Shown here piece by piece: positions 1 to 12,152 of a stretch of 64,000 nucleotides of DNA. Source of the stretch: Gautieria morchelliformis (taxonomy: Eukaryota; Basidiomycota; Agaricomycetes; Gomphales; Gomphaceae); contig WHVA01000118.1 of assembly GCA_015179125.1 (NCBI GenBank), positions 62,001-126,000 on the forward strand. The letters are read 5' to 3'. Every line of letters starts with the position of its first letter. The first letter of the stretch is position 1. Below the pieces are notes generated by a model. The model was not told the DNA's origin, searched no databases, and saw nothing but the letters and a program-made list of their open reading frames with translations. Position numbers and translations under genes: made by a program.

Positions 1-1518
1 GGCCATATGAATGCAAATGAGAACTCCATTCTTGTTCGAGCTTGGCACCACGCCTTGCAATGTCAGAATATACGTCGTACGTTTTCTGTGGAACATGGAA
101 TGTTGCTTTCGGGTCAAAACCAAACTTAGCCTTGAGCTGCTCGGTATCATCGGGTTTCAGGGCTGCAAGTGTGCGGCGACTGTTCTTAAAATCTAGTGAC
201 GGAACGATAGCTGGAACTCACGAGAGCCGTGGATACCATGTGTTCCTTGATGTTTACTACCAAAGCCTATGATGGTACGCAGTCGGATGATCGTGGGCTT
301 ATCCGTCACCTGCCTGGCTTCGGAGATGGCATTATAAATTCCCTCAAGATCACTACAGGAGTATTCAGAATTTATTATAGACCCCCGTGTCGAAACATAC
401 TTATCGCCATCATTGACATGTAAAACGTGCCAGCCATAGGACAAGAAACGTTGTTCCACATTTTCGGTGAACGCAATAGCTGTGTTCCCATCGATGCTGA
501 TATCTTGGAGAAGGTGTTAACATTTATCCGCATGCATATGGTTATGGACACACGGTTGTCATCGTAAATCTTATGATTCATAATAAATAGGTACCCGTGG
601 AACATTAAAAAAGCAGACAAACCGCTATCAAGTTACCGAGACGAAGGTGACCGGCAAGACTGGCAGCTTCGCTGGAAACTCCCTCCATTAAACAACCGTC
701 ACCCAAGAAGACTGGGATATCGCAAATTAGCGCCAATGACAGTCAAATAATAAATACAAAAATATGCACCATATGTATAGTTGTTGATGAGGTCGAAACC
801 CTCCCTGTTGTAGACAGCCCCCAAATGAGCCTGAGCGATGGCCAGACCCACTGCGTTGGCGAAACCTTGTCCAAGAGGGCCGGTGGTGACTTCGACGCCT
901 AAGAAAATGCCAGGTCCATGGTCTCTGTGGTTCGACGGCAAGCCGATGGATCACTAACCATCGGTATGCCCACGTTCTGGATGGCCTGGCGTCAAGCTGT
1001 CCAGCTGACGGAACTGCTTGAGATCATCCAAGGAAAGCTTGTATCCCAGGAGGTGCAAAAGGATGTACTGTAGAGCACAACTGATATCCGGCGTGTTGTC
1101 TGTCACACCCTTCCTTCCCCATAAACATAGGAACAGACTCACGCATGTCTGATGTAAAAGGATAAGTGTATATTTTAGATGGTACAAGTAGATATCACAG
1201 CCCACCCGTTGGAGAGTACAAATCGATCCCGGTTGAACCACGAGGAGTTCTTAGGGTTTGCGACGAAGAATCTATCCAGTCATCAGCCCTGAAGAGCAGA
1301 AATGCTACTGAAAGGCAGCACCGAGAAAATAATACATGAGCCACAGGAGCCATTCCCATCGGTGCACCTTACCATGACGGACATGAGTGTAAGTACATTC
1401 CTAATGTGCTGAAAATCATACCAGGATGGCCCGAATTCGCCTTGTTTACGACATCAGCAGCCAATGCCCTGATAGTGTTGATAGAAAGGTCATCGGTGTC
1501 GACTTTTTGGAACGGCAT
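1..1518 (-). CDS. Transketolase, N-terminal part (runs off the left edge)
   Basis: Transketolase moves two-carbon ketol units between sugar phosphates in the non-oxidative pentose phosphate pathway, using thiamine diphosphate in the cytosol. Joining exons gives a start [10 protein letters not shown], then the hallmark [20 protein letters not shown] and [15 protein letters not shown], then [23 protein letters not shown] and [19 protein letters not shown], and later [12 protein letters not shown]. These are the substrate and cofactor motifs of canonical microbial and fungal transketolase. Several introns of about 50 nt interrupt it, and one small exon encodes only part of the GHAC motif. The last visible residues (around [14 protein letters not shown]) correspond to the middle of the family, so roughly the C-terminal half lies outside the window. 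The start was chosen because it is the first ATG in frame before the conserved motif and follows CACA. A dihydroxyacetone synthase of the same superfamily is the main alternative. It lies 337 bp downstream of a second, divergent transketolase on the same strand. Confidence 0.9.
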
Positions 1519-1855
1519 TGTGAGCAGAGTGAACGAGTAAATTTGTGGATTATGGGGCGCGCACTTTGGCTGGGAAACTTCTCGCGGATGCGGATGTGGA
1601 GCGCTTGCGTGACAATATTAATCGTCCGGATCCACACGACAGTACACCATATATACTTACCTATTCATGATTCGGAAAATTTATAAAAATGACAAGTTCT
1701 TCTCACCAGACGTACTTAGTACCACATGTGGGGGCCCACATCTGCCGATTGTGGTCGCGTTGCAACGTACGGCTTGCAACGACAGCAACAGATCTAATAT
1801 AGTTATTTTGACGTACAAATCTAACACTAGCCTATGAATACGAAAGCGCTGGTCT
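1519..1855 (-). promoter_or_regulatory. Intergenic region, presumed promoter of the left transketolase
   Basis: A 337-bp gap between two genes on the same strand. It must hold the terminator of the upstream transketolase-like gene and the promoter of the downstream one. I see no clear TATA box, repeat or reading frame with support. Confidence 0.4.
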
Positions 1856-4367
1856 CTACTGGGTCGAATGCGAAAGTTGCTTAATCTTAAGGATGATAGC
1901 TAGCAAGGCAAGCTTGTCACCAGGGGAAAATTGCGCACGGCGAGCGAAGACTTACACTGAGGATCCAAGCCCTGGTGGGGAATCTGTTCCTGCAACCCTC
2001 CACATCCTGAAGGCCAATCAGCACCATATGTACACCACATAGAATATACGTACCTTCCTTGTTCGTACCCATGTAACCATATTTGGGGGTCAGCTGGCGC
2101 TCAAGCAACCATGATCCAAACTTGGAACCAACCTTAGGGGAAGCGTGTCAGTCTCTAGGCGGTCAATAGTAGACTTGGCTCTCACCCCGGTCTTCTGGTT
2201 GAGCGATTCAACGACCAGCACGAAGGGAGTCGTGCCGACCTTGCGAATAACATCCTCGTCCACGATATTGAGGGTCGGCTTGTTAACGAGGCCAACGTCC
2301 AAGCCCAGTTCTCTGCATCTGAGCACCGCATCGTACGACCTATGTAGCATGTCTCCGAAAGATACAACATAACCTGCCTTCCCCTCGACGATCACTTCAT
2401 CTTTGCCCGGAACGAACTTATAACCATCACCGAAGAACTTGGTCTTGCCGTCCGCTTTTAGGATCCAAGGCACCTTGGAACGTGTAGAAAATACAAAGCG
2501 CATTCCCCGCTCGAAGAATACTCGGTCGATGACAGCGTCCATCTGTGCCGCATCAGCGGGGAAATATAGCCAGGACTCGACATCTGCCAGGCCGTTGTCG
2601 GCGAACATGGCGTTTACACCGAAGTGCTGCCCAGAATGCAAAAAGGATCAGATATACTACCATCACCCTGAGGCTAGAACACATACGCAAGTGTTGTCAG
2701 CCATTTCGTCGACACCCGAATGTGAGAAGTGGACAAGAAGATTGCAGTTGTTCAACCGAGCCATGGTGATCTCGGATATAGTCATTTCCTAGGGATGGTT
2801 CTCAGATCGGAAAGATTGCGTGTGGACATTTTTACTTTCACTTACCAAGAACGCCTGGAACGTAGAGGCCACACCTGTACGGCATAACTTAGCCTGGCGA
2901 GATTTCGCTCAGAACCACTTAACCTTACCGAACTTGTCCTTGTCAAACCCAAATCCTGCGGCGGCAGAAAGATTTCCGCGCTCCATGATTCCGGAAGGTA
3001 CGAACACCTCGGGATGCTTCTGGTGGATAACCTTAAGACCCGTCGAGCCTTCCAAATCACCTGTGATCACTGATGTGAGCGTCCGCACCGCGTGCGCAAC
3101 GTCTACGCAACGCACTGTCAATGACCATAACCTTCTTCGCGGCTGCCTCCTTTCCAATTTTGTCGAGTACACGTGAGACAGCCTCGCCAAACTCAACACG
3201 ATTGGCGCCCTTGTCCTTGGAGGAACCCTTGTGAATGTATGAAACGCTTGTGGGTTTGATATTCTGCAGGATCGCGCCGACCGCGGCTGGGTATCCGCGG
3301 CTGGTGAGATACTTAATGGCAATATTAACTGGGATGACATCGTGTCCATGGTTGCTACCCTCGAGACCCTCGATGCCGGGGCACATTTTGCGCTTCACGA
3401 TCACTGTCGGAATACAATAGATTCACGTCCAACCAAGAAATGACAATGACAACTGACCTGCTGTAGGACCATCATGACGGATGGAGGCGGCAATGTTCTT
3501 CCATAGGTCGTCAATGTTCTCGCCGTCGGCAACGAAGACAGTCAAGCCATGGCCGGTCAAAGTTTTTCCTACGTCATAGCCTTTCTCGTACTGCGAAGGA
3601 TGACCGGCAATGGTGACGTCATTGTCGTCAATGAGAAGCTTGACATTGAGATCTTGTGCAACGGCGAGACGGGCAGCTTCGGCGTCGTTGCCCTCTTGCT
3701 GTGACCCGTCCGAACCGAGGCAGAAGACGATCTTGTCGCGATTTGCCATGGCAACTCCATTAACGAGGGGCCACATGTGGCCAAGACGGCCAGAACTGAA
3801 CTTGACACCGGGGGTAAGACCGAGTTCAGGGTGACCAGGAAGCTGGGAGTGCGCTTCACGGTAATGCAGGAGGTGTTCGGCAGGAATGTCGCCGTGTAGG
3901 GCAGAAAGAATGTACTGTGTTGCGACACGGTGGCCTGTAGTACCGAGTGAACAAACGATGCAAGCAAGGGGAAATAGCTCACCGGCTTCGTCAAAGTGGA
4001 TGGGGACATATTTGTCGGAGTGGTTGAAGAGAGATTCGAGAATGACTACCTCTGGCACGGTGTCGTAAGGACCACCCGTGTGGCCAGTTACGCCACGGGC
4101 AGCGCCTGTGAGGATGTGTTCAGTGGGCGACAGTTGCACTATCGAGAAAGCGGCATACCGGTCGCTGTGAAAAGAACGATGGCATCTCTGAGTAGCTGGA
4201 TGTTGGCGAGAAGTTTGGACCTTTGCTCTCCAGTGAGCTTGTCCAGGGACGGGTCAAGCTGAATACTGGCAAGCGCCGCGCTGTCACTGGGGGTCGCAAG
4301 GGCTACGCAGCTGAAAGGCTTACTCTTGGAACTGTTTGAGGTCGATGGGGAACGCAGAGTCGGCCAT
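1856..4367 (-). CDS. Transketolase-family protein (second, divergent type)
   Basis: A complete transketolase-family gene of about 670-690 residues with many short introns. The start MADSAFPIDLKQFQE joins to LDPSLDKLTGEQRSKLL, then AARGVTGHTGGPYDTVPEV. The thiamine-diphosphate region GSDGSQQEGNDAEAARLA...DDND is present, as are SSGRLGHMWPLVNGVA, the pyrimidine domain VEFGEAVSRVLDKIG, GIMERGNLSAAAGFG and the C-terminal domain VSFGDMLHRSYDAVLRCREL. The final exon is rebuilt as IPHQGLDPQSIILKIKQL and ends at a TAG. It lacks the N-terminal NTIRALA signature of the neighbouring gene, so the two are different subfamilies rather than a recent duplication. The reaction and substrate are inferred only from family membership; ketose-phosphate transfer is likely but the exact substrate is unknown. 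It is transcribed away from the FHIP gene, across a 332-bp shared promoter region. Confidence 0.88.
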
Positions 4368-4699
4368 TGCAGGACGGTGTGAAGGGTACGTAGTGGGCTA
4401 AGCTATAGACGCCGTTTTGTAGTGCTCGGCGCGTCCCGCTACAGGGGACACGTCGAGATTTCTGCCAAGTACTCTAATGTGCTAAACCAATAACCTCGTG
4501 CCATGAACACAACAACAGCTGTAACGTGCGAGCCGGTGGCCCTGGCGGGTAAACGTTGGGCACAAACGCTGGGAATGTCCCTTGGTGACTGGTGATTGAT
4601 GGGAAATGATATAATATAATTATTGCCTTCGTCCCCAGTGGGAGTTCGTGTTGTGTGGCTCTGTTTAGTCCTAGTGGCACCGGGGCCCGCCGCGCGACG
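4368..4699. promoter_or_regulatory. Divergent promoter region between the transketolase-like gene and FHIP
   Basis: This 332-bp stretch separates two genes transcribed outward. It contains the AT-rich run near 4606-4625 (atgatataatataattattg), the best TATA-like sequence here, facing either gene. No repeat or further gene is visible. Confidence 0.4.
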
Positions 4700-7600
4700 A
4701 TGGAGTACTTTAGCAAGTTCCTGCGGGCAGGCACCCCACAGCAGCCAAAGCTCGCCCACGACCATGTCCAGGAGTTTCACAGGTCGTGGCAGCTCATAAA
4801 GGTTCTTAGCTCGTTCTCCCAGTCGAGTTCCCCGTCGAGCTGTTCTCTCCCCAGAACACACTCCAGTATCCAGATGAGAGACAGCTCACAAGGGGCATCG
4901 TCTCCACAGACGTCCCAGCCCATCTCAAGCTGATGGTTGACGCTTTGGTCTGGGAGTCCACTCGCTCCAACGAAGGGTATGTCGTCTTTCATATCACATC
5001 GCCGTAGTTTGCGTCAATACCGCTGCAGGACGACCGGTCAGTGTCTAGAATACCTCCTCAAGAATGGTGCGTATTCTCTCTCTCCCAATATGCTCTTGCC
5101 CCCAATACATTGCCAAAGATGTTCTTGGTCACCTCGTCCGCCTCAGCGAGCCCGACCGGCCCTTCGGCATCCAAGCAGAGGTCCTCCGAGCTGTAGCCAA
5201 CATGGTCGTCCTCCTGGACGAGCAGTTTCTCGTGCATTCCGCTGTGCACAAGGCCGTCCTCCGTCTCTTGAGAGGCTGTGTCGGTGATCAGATCGAGGAG
5301 CAGGTCGATGGTCGTGCGAAGCCTATGGGTGCCGCTAGCAACGCCGCCCGCAGCACGCCCTCGGAGTATGAGGAGGATCGTGAGTATCGTGACTTCTTTA
5401 TCCTGCCTGCTCATGATCTCACGTCAACCAGTTGTCGATCTTCTCTGCATCTTGTGCAGTCGAATACGAAACTACCGCGAACTGCTCATGATTTTCTTCC
5501 ACGACAAGCACTGGTTTCAGTCTCAGTTACAGACGGTACAAGAGGTGGACGAGGAAGACGATGAGGACGAACCCGACGAGAAGCCTGAGGACGGTCCTGG
5601 TTCTCAGCGCATCCCGTCCCCCACGCCTTCTCAAGTCACCATCACTTCTGCTCCTCCCTCATCCCACAAAAAGACAGAGTATGAATTCCTCCTCTTTAAT
5701 TATCTCCTCCGATTCGTCCATCGAGAAGGTCGCATTGGCGACTTCGCACGTGCTGGTCTCTTGTTCCTCATGGACGTCGCCATGTCTGCTGGCGAGCCCA
5801 CTCAACACAAACTCGTGGACGATGACGATTCATACACCACTACTAACTCGGATACTTCGGCTTCGGATCCCGTCGCAGACGCGGCTCTTGCGCTTGCCGA
5901 ATACGTCCTCGACGGCGATTTTTCAGAAGTCCTTGGTGCAGGCCTCGGAGCTGTGTATTCTCTGCTACCTTCGAAACTTGATGTCCGCCTCGATACTACT
6001 TCCAGTGGCGGCGCAGTCCAAGGCACCAACAGCGGCATGACACTGGGGGCGGCTGTCTTTGGCACCGACGAAGAGAAACAACGCATCGAGTTTGAACGTG
6101 AGCGCAGTCGTGCCCTGGGCCTGGAAAACTCTTCTAGCCCAGAGTTCAAAGCACGCCTCGACCACTTCCTCAAGCTGCTCGAATTCCTCAGAGACGTCAT
6201 TCGCCGCAATATTTCCACGGACCCGCAACCACAACTAGCACCATCTGCGCTCGTTGGCACCGCGATTGTGCAGTCGATATTGCATGCCGTGAGGTCGGTG
6301 TTTCTCGAAAACATACTCTACACTTCTATTCTTGAGTGCTCGGATGCGGACGGCAGTTCCGTGGCAGTCATGTCATACATCGACATCATGATCCGCACGT
6401 TGGCAGATAGTCAGCTTGCAGACATGCTTGTTGATTTTCTTATGAGCGAAGACGACCACGATGCCCACCGACCGCATCCTCGCATGCTAGCTCTCGACGG
6501 CGAGGGTCGCATAGGGAAGAAGGCGCGTGAGAGGGCAAACAAGATCCGTCGCCGGAAGAGCAGCGCAATGGTGCTTCTCGAGATGGAAGCCCCCGATTCA
6601 CGCAAGCAGACCGAGTATTTCACCTCCCTAGGCCGTTTCACGCTCAAAGACCTCATATTCTCCAACCTCCGCTCCCCATATCAACCTTCCGCCACTGCTG
6701 CTTTCCAGTTACTACAGTCATTGCTTATTCATCATTCTACTGTGTGTATCGATAAACTCCTGGTCGCGGTTCGTGACGCAGATGCAACCAGTTTTCCCCA
6801 GCCTCCACGTTTACCTGAGCCACAGCCACCCTCGTCGCCTTCCTCTGATGACGACGTATTTGTATATCCCGAAGCGGAGCCTGAGCTGCCTATCACGGAA
6901 GTATCTATCTTCAAGTCGCCTGACATAACATTCGCCATGCATGAGCGCGAAATGGACATGTATCTCTCCCTAATCTCGCGTATGTGTCCCTCGAAGGATC
7001 ATGGCTCCTTCAGCACGGGCTATGGCCACTACCTAAATGATGCAATAGTGCTAATTCAGTCTCAGAGCTCGTTTCGCGACGGCATCCTCGCTGAACGGAC
7101 AGCCTCGACGTGGTCATCGCATCATCGTTTGGATCCCAACGATCCATTGCTTGCCGTTCTTCTCAAATCCTTTCGCAGCTTTTTCTCTCACAGTCCCGAA
7201 TACAACGTTGCGTTGACCGGCGTGCTCGCGGCCCTCGCATTAGACCCGTACCGATCGTTGGCGGGCTGGCTGACTTTCGACAATCCAAAATTAGAGGCGC
7301 CGTCTGACCAAACGCTTTCCTTTTCGGAAGTCGATGACGGCGACGATCGCTCCGTCGATTTCAACCTCGCAGACCGAACATCATCTTCAGACAATCCCAA
7401 TCTCCTCGCTATGCCTCTGAACGAGAGCATGCGGCCTGTTCTATACTCGGTATTGCATGGGCTGGTCTCACAGCTAGATCGTTACCGTGCGCAGGTCGAA
7501 AACTTTGACAAATACCTCCTTGAGCGACGTCAAGGGCTTCTATTTTCAGAGAATCTCAATGACGCACTTACTCTTGCACTGGAACTAGCCGATGATAAGT

Positions 7601-8094
7601 CCCCACCGGCACGGCCACCGTCAACTCCCACCCGTCCAAAACCAAAGAGCAAGGGTTCTTCTCTCGTATCGTTTCTCACCCCCAAGAAAAAAACTGCTTC
7701 ACCTCGAGACCCACCGACACCGTCCGAACCAAGCACTCCGCCTCGGGGCAAAGTCATTGCTGCGAGCCCTTTCGGCCCCCACTACCAAGAGACAGGAGCT
7801 ATTGCCATCCAGCCTCTCGTTGTGCCGTTACCTGCCACAGGGCCATGGTCGCCCTCAAAGAAACCCCAGTGGTCCGCAGCTGATGAGGATGTTTTCACGG
7901 CAGGTGCCCAGTGGGGCGATGAAACACCAGATCGCGTACCCGAGCCCAACGAAGAGTCGGGACCCGCCGTGACCAAGGTGACGCTGTCGCAGCTACTGGA
8001 CAATGTTGTTATCCTTGAAGAAAGTATCAAGGAACTTACTGCAACTGTACATGCACGGCGGAGCTTGGGGATCGATGCTATTCGCTATGTATAA
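4700..8094 (+). CDS. FHIP family protein (FTS-Hook-interacting protein, RAI16-like)
   Basis: Four short introns join the N-terminal exons (MEYFSKFLRAG..., HDHVQEFHRSWQLIK, DALVWESTRSNEG, VLGHLVRLSEPDRPFGIQ) to one long exon. The helical FHIP core is recognised from RNYRELLMIFFHDKHWF and YEFLLFNYLLRFVHREGRIG followed by DFARAGLLFLMDVAM. An acidic linker (EEDDEDEPDEKPEDG) lies inside the N-terminal half, and a long proline/serine-rich low-complexity stretch precedes the C-terminus. FHIP proteins bind FTS and Hook and tether early endosomes to dynein; the fungal counterpart acts in endosome motility along hyphae. Length is about 1,080 residues. Start and stop are well supported, since each splice restores one reading frame. 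It ends 60 bp from the convergent P450 gene, so the two 3' ends probably overlap as transcripts. Confidence 0.88.
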
Positions 8095-8154
8095 ATGTAT
8101 AACATGTAGGTATATCTCGCAATGAGCTACAGGCCTTCCGATTCAAAGTTATCG

Positions 8155-10348
8155 TTACACGTTTGCTCGAATCCACAGACCACCCTGAAACATACTCAAG
8201 AACACAGACGGAGACTTATCAATGAAGCGACGTACCTCAGAGTAGAGGGTGAGTGACGCGCGTGGCCAGCAATTCTCGATGCTTTGTCGGTCGCAGTGAG
8301 AATTCGTCCAGGTTATCGGTGGCAGGGACTCGGGTGGTTGAACATCAGGAGCAAGGTGCAATGACTTGAACGTCCGCAGCATTCGGATCACAAAATACGA
8401 GCATTCGTTGTATGCGAACTGCTGACCAAGGCACTAAAGTAACGTCTGTTAGTTAGTGGACGGACATACGGACGGTGATACAGACCATGCGTGGTCCGCC
8501 ATTGAATGGAAGAAAGGCGAACGGATCTGAGACGTGTATCTTGGGGCCTTCACGCAGCCATCGCTGTGGGTCAAAAATGCTCGCAGACTGACCCCACACA
8601 TCAATTCGTCTCTGGATGAGGAGAGGGGAATATGTAATTGATACTCCTGGGGTAACAGAGAAAGGCGCCGACTTCGATAATGGTGATGGGAGAACCGAAG
8701 AACTCACACCTAACATGCAGTGTTATTGCCGCATGGTGGCTAAAATTATTGCTCACATCGGCGAATATTGAATGGAACCGGAGGGAATAAGCGTAAGACT
8801 TCATTAATAACTGCTCGTACTGTGGAACAATGTAAAGAAGTCGCAAAGCTACTATTCAGAGCTCACAGTACTTCATGCTTCTAATATCAGATATTGTAGG
8901 GGTATCTCGGCCGCCCATGGTTTGTTCAATCTCATTCACTAGATGTTGGTATATGTCAGGATGACAAGCAAGGGCGTAGGTCACAAAAGTCAAAAGCGAA
9001 GTAGTCTTCTCGTGTATGTATCAGTCGCGTTTTTGATCCACGCAAGAAGAAACTCACAGTGTCACGAGCGGCCAGCAACAAGTTCAAGAGTTCATCTCTG
9101 ACCATGGGAATGTCTATACCGGGATTCGGGGTGGAAAGCTAATAAGGATAACAAAATCATACCCGAATTCGACTTGACCAGGTGATCCAGGAAGGTATGC
9201 TCTTCTAGGTCAACATCGGTGTCCAGTCGAAAGAGCGCGTTCTGAATAATAGGTTCGATGAAAGCGTGAATATCTTTCATGGGCTTCCTGGCGGGGTCGC
9301 GTCCTACTTCGAAGAACCGCCAGTTTGAACCACTGGAGTGGATTTAAAATTTGAATTCTAGGGAGTAGACACAGACACGCACATCCTGACACGTTTGGTG
9401 ACTAGTCTGTTCATAAAGTTAAAGGCCTCGGAGAAAGAGTCATATGAATGACAAGATGGTGTGGATATCCCGAGATCACCAAGGTTCCTTGGAGAGTACC
9501 CGAACAAGAAATCTGTTCCTACATCAAGAGTAAAGGAGGAGAACCTCCAGCAGTTCAATAAATTCCATTCCGGACTGTTTCGTGGAAGCTCCTCACAAGT
9601 GCTAAAGCAAATAAGGTATCAGATTTCGTACGTTCGAGGTGCTAGCTGAGGTCCTTGCCTGTACATCTAACGGTTGATTTCGGTCGGCATGCTCGGACAT
9701 AATCCTTAGTGCCTCTGATGAATGTCGCTCGAAGCAATCAAAGTCGGAAACTCGCTCCGTGGTGAAGAATGGCCGCGCCATCGACCTATGATATTTCCAA
9801 GTATCGCCGTCCGTGGTAAAGATACCTCTCCCAAGAAATGTATCGAACATTTCGCGAAATTTCGCGCCCTTGGCAAAAGATTCGAAATTGTTCGCTAATA
9901 TGTGCTTGACATTTGCGGGATCGGCTACATAAGCCAGGTGGGTGCCCTTATTACCATGCATGATAGCCATTACTGCACCTGTGATTATCTTGAAGACTCT
10001 CAGTCGGATTAAGGTTCTAGAGAGGAGACAGCCGTACTTGATGTCCCCATAGGATATTCATGTCATATGTTGGACCATATATTTCAGCCCACACTCTTAA
10101 AGTTTCTCCACAGTATTCACGAGAGTCATTATAGACCAATTGCCATAATATATCGATATTTCCTGGGAGCTTTCCACGTACCTTGGGAATCGAGGGTGCG
10201 TCTGAGTTTTGTTTTCTGGCCCAAGATGCCACGATTCGAATCGATATGAGAGCGGCGGCGGCGAGACCAGCAGTCCACCACTTCAGTAACGAATGAGTCT
10301 AATTTGTAAAAGAAGTTGCCTCCAGAGATAAGAACATACTAGGATCAT
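8155..10348 (-). CDS. Cytochrome P450, CYP63/CYP52-like
   Basis: A membrane-anchored heme-thiolate monooxygenase of about 550 residues. A two-exon start (MIL, then WWTAGLAAAALISIRIVASW) gives an N-terminal membrane anchor, followed by a proline-containing hinge. Visible hallmarks are an I-helix AARDT motif near 9070, the ExxR helix NEVLRLFPPVPFNIR near 8770-8815, and the heme-binding loop [20 protein letters not shown], split by an intron before the heme-ligating cysteine. The last exon encodes GGLWIRANV and a TAA. The signature and the WKYHRSMARPFF motif resemble basidiomycete CYP63, a family linked to oxidation of alkanes, fatty acids and aromatics; the substrate here is unknown. It lies 135 bp from the divergent Ptc7-type gene. 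A full family assignment needs the complete spliced protein. Confidence 0.88.
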
Positions 10349-10483
10349 GCTGCTTGATGGTTGAAGCTCAGGCTGGCCTGATCACGACGCGTGCCACAGA
10401 CGCGATAGTCCACAAACAAAACCGCCTATCTGAGACTCCATGTTTTATATTACCATACTCTTATACCTCTAGATTCATATTCG
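10349..10483. promoter_or_regulatory. Short divergent promoter between P450 and Ptc7-type phosphatase
   Basis: Only 135 bp separate the two start codons, so the promoters must overlap. The AT-rich run near 10442-10468 (tttatattaccatactctta) is the likely core element for the rightward gene. Confidence 0.4.
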
Positions 10484-12035
10484 ATGCTCAAGCTACGCCT
10501 GGCACATTCACTAGCGCGGTATAATCCTGCACGCTTTCAGTCCACGGTTCCTCCGCCGCGACCCTACAAATTCCACATTGGAGCCAGTTTTGCGGGGAAA
10601 CCAGCCCATCCGCACGATATCCCTAAGGATCCCAACGCAGGCTTCGTGAACAATAACCCCATTGCAGCGTGGAGAGATAACATGCTTAAGAGACCAAAAA
10701 CAGTGCAGAGCACCTCTGCAGGCGAGGACTTCTTTTATGTACAGGAGGTGAGGTTATCGTCTAGTGTTTCTATCGACTCTGTGTTGAAACGGAATGCTTG
10801 CCTATTGTAAGATGAAGAATGGATCGGTAGGTGGGTTTATTGCCATTGATATCTACCAAGCACTCACATTTTATACCCCAGGGAACATCGTTTGGTGTGG
10901 CCGATGGGGTGGGAGCATGGGTGGAAAGCGGCATCGATCCCTCATTATTCTCACAAGCCTTGTGCTACCACGCACATAGATACTCTAGAAGTGCCTGGGC
11001 AGGAGAGCCCGAGACGGAGCCTGGACAGCCATATGATGATCCTGTCGAAGGCTGGGAATTGACACCGCAAGAATGCATAGAACTCGCTCATGGCGGTGTG
11101 CTACGTGAACGGATTGTGCAGGCCGGTCAGCTATGTAACCATACTTGATCGGATTCGCAGCTAAGTTCAGCGAGTCATCCAGGTTCAAGCACCATCTGCG
11201 TCCTGAATGTAAATGCCAGAACGGGTGTTTTGCGGGCAGCGAAGTACAGTGCCCTTTACTTGATCCCCCATGTCATCTCATGTCTTCGCACCTGAAGCAT
11301 CGGTGATTCTGGGTTTATTATACTGCGGTCGTCCAACATAGCGTATACGCAACCACCTCAAACGCATTTTTTCAATTGCCCTTAGTGAGCGCACTGTACT
11401 GTTACGTAGTTTCCCTTAATTGAACCATTTGGTTCGTTAGCCAGCTCGCAAAGCTCCCATCTACTTTCAGAAGATACACAGGCGCATACGTGGACTCACC
11501 AAAACATGCCGCAACGTACTCGACACAGTTACGTGGCGGCGACATCATAATTGCATATGTATGTTGCCAACTAGTCAAAGGTTGCACAGATAATCATGGA
11601 TATCGCGCGTGTTTCAAGACGGATGGTTTAGCAGACAACGTTTACCCGGCGGAGATTAGTTCAGTAGTGTCACTAGTAATGCGGCAAACATCTACAGAAG
11701 AGCAACAAGCACAAGATCTGGCAGACAGGCTTGTCGAGTATGCGCGGTCGTGCATGTTTAAGAAGAATAAAGTATCCCCATTTGAGAGTGCGTGCAGTCC
11801 ATCTTCTTGTTGTGTCGTGGTATTCACGCCCAATAAAGAGGGAGCGGTTCGAGAAGGCATCTATTATCGCGGTGGAGTGAGTCATTCTGCTTTTCCTACG
11901 ACGGTGGTTAATTGCTATGTCCGATTGCAGAAAGTTGATGAGTAAGTTATTGTCATTACTAGCTATCGTGCTTTACTGATGCGGATACGTCCTAGTGTCA
12001 CTGTCGTAGTTGCAATTGTCGAGGAGTGCCAGTGA
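10484..12035 (+). CDS. PTC7: PPM-type (PP2C) protein phosphatase, Ptc7-like, mitochondrial
   Basis: A metal-dependent Ser/Thr phosphatase. The N-terminus MLKLRLAHSLARYNPARFQS is basic and amphipathic with no acidic residue, as expected for a mitochondrial presequence. The catalytic domain has the Ptc7/Azr1 signature: SAGEDFFYV, FGVADGVGAWVESGIDP (metal-binding Asp), VGSSTICVLN, AANIGDSGF, QLRGGDIIIAYTDGLADNV and a final KVDDVTVVVAIVEECQ before the stop. In yeast the Ptc7 protein activates coenzyme Q synthesis by dephosphorylating Coq7; the same role here is inference. About 380 residues over several exons. The gene converges with DPP3; their stop codons are 117 bp apart. Confidence 0.9.
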
Positions 12036-12152
12036 CAATGGCCACTTGCAATATTTATCAACTTGCATCTGTTATAGTTTCCATGTTCTAATCATCGCGC
12101 ATGTAGCCAGGTACACTATGTCCATACGTTGCCATCATTATCAACACATGTT

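Noticed and set aside
5802-6314. 170-codon open frame on the minus strand inside FHIP
   Set aside because: It mirrors the strongly coding FHIP exon, is Ser/Arg-rich as expected for an antisense shadow, and has no motif.
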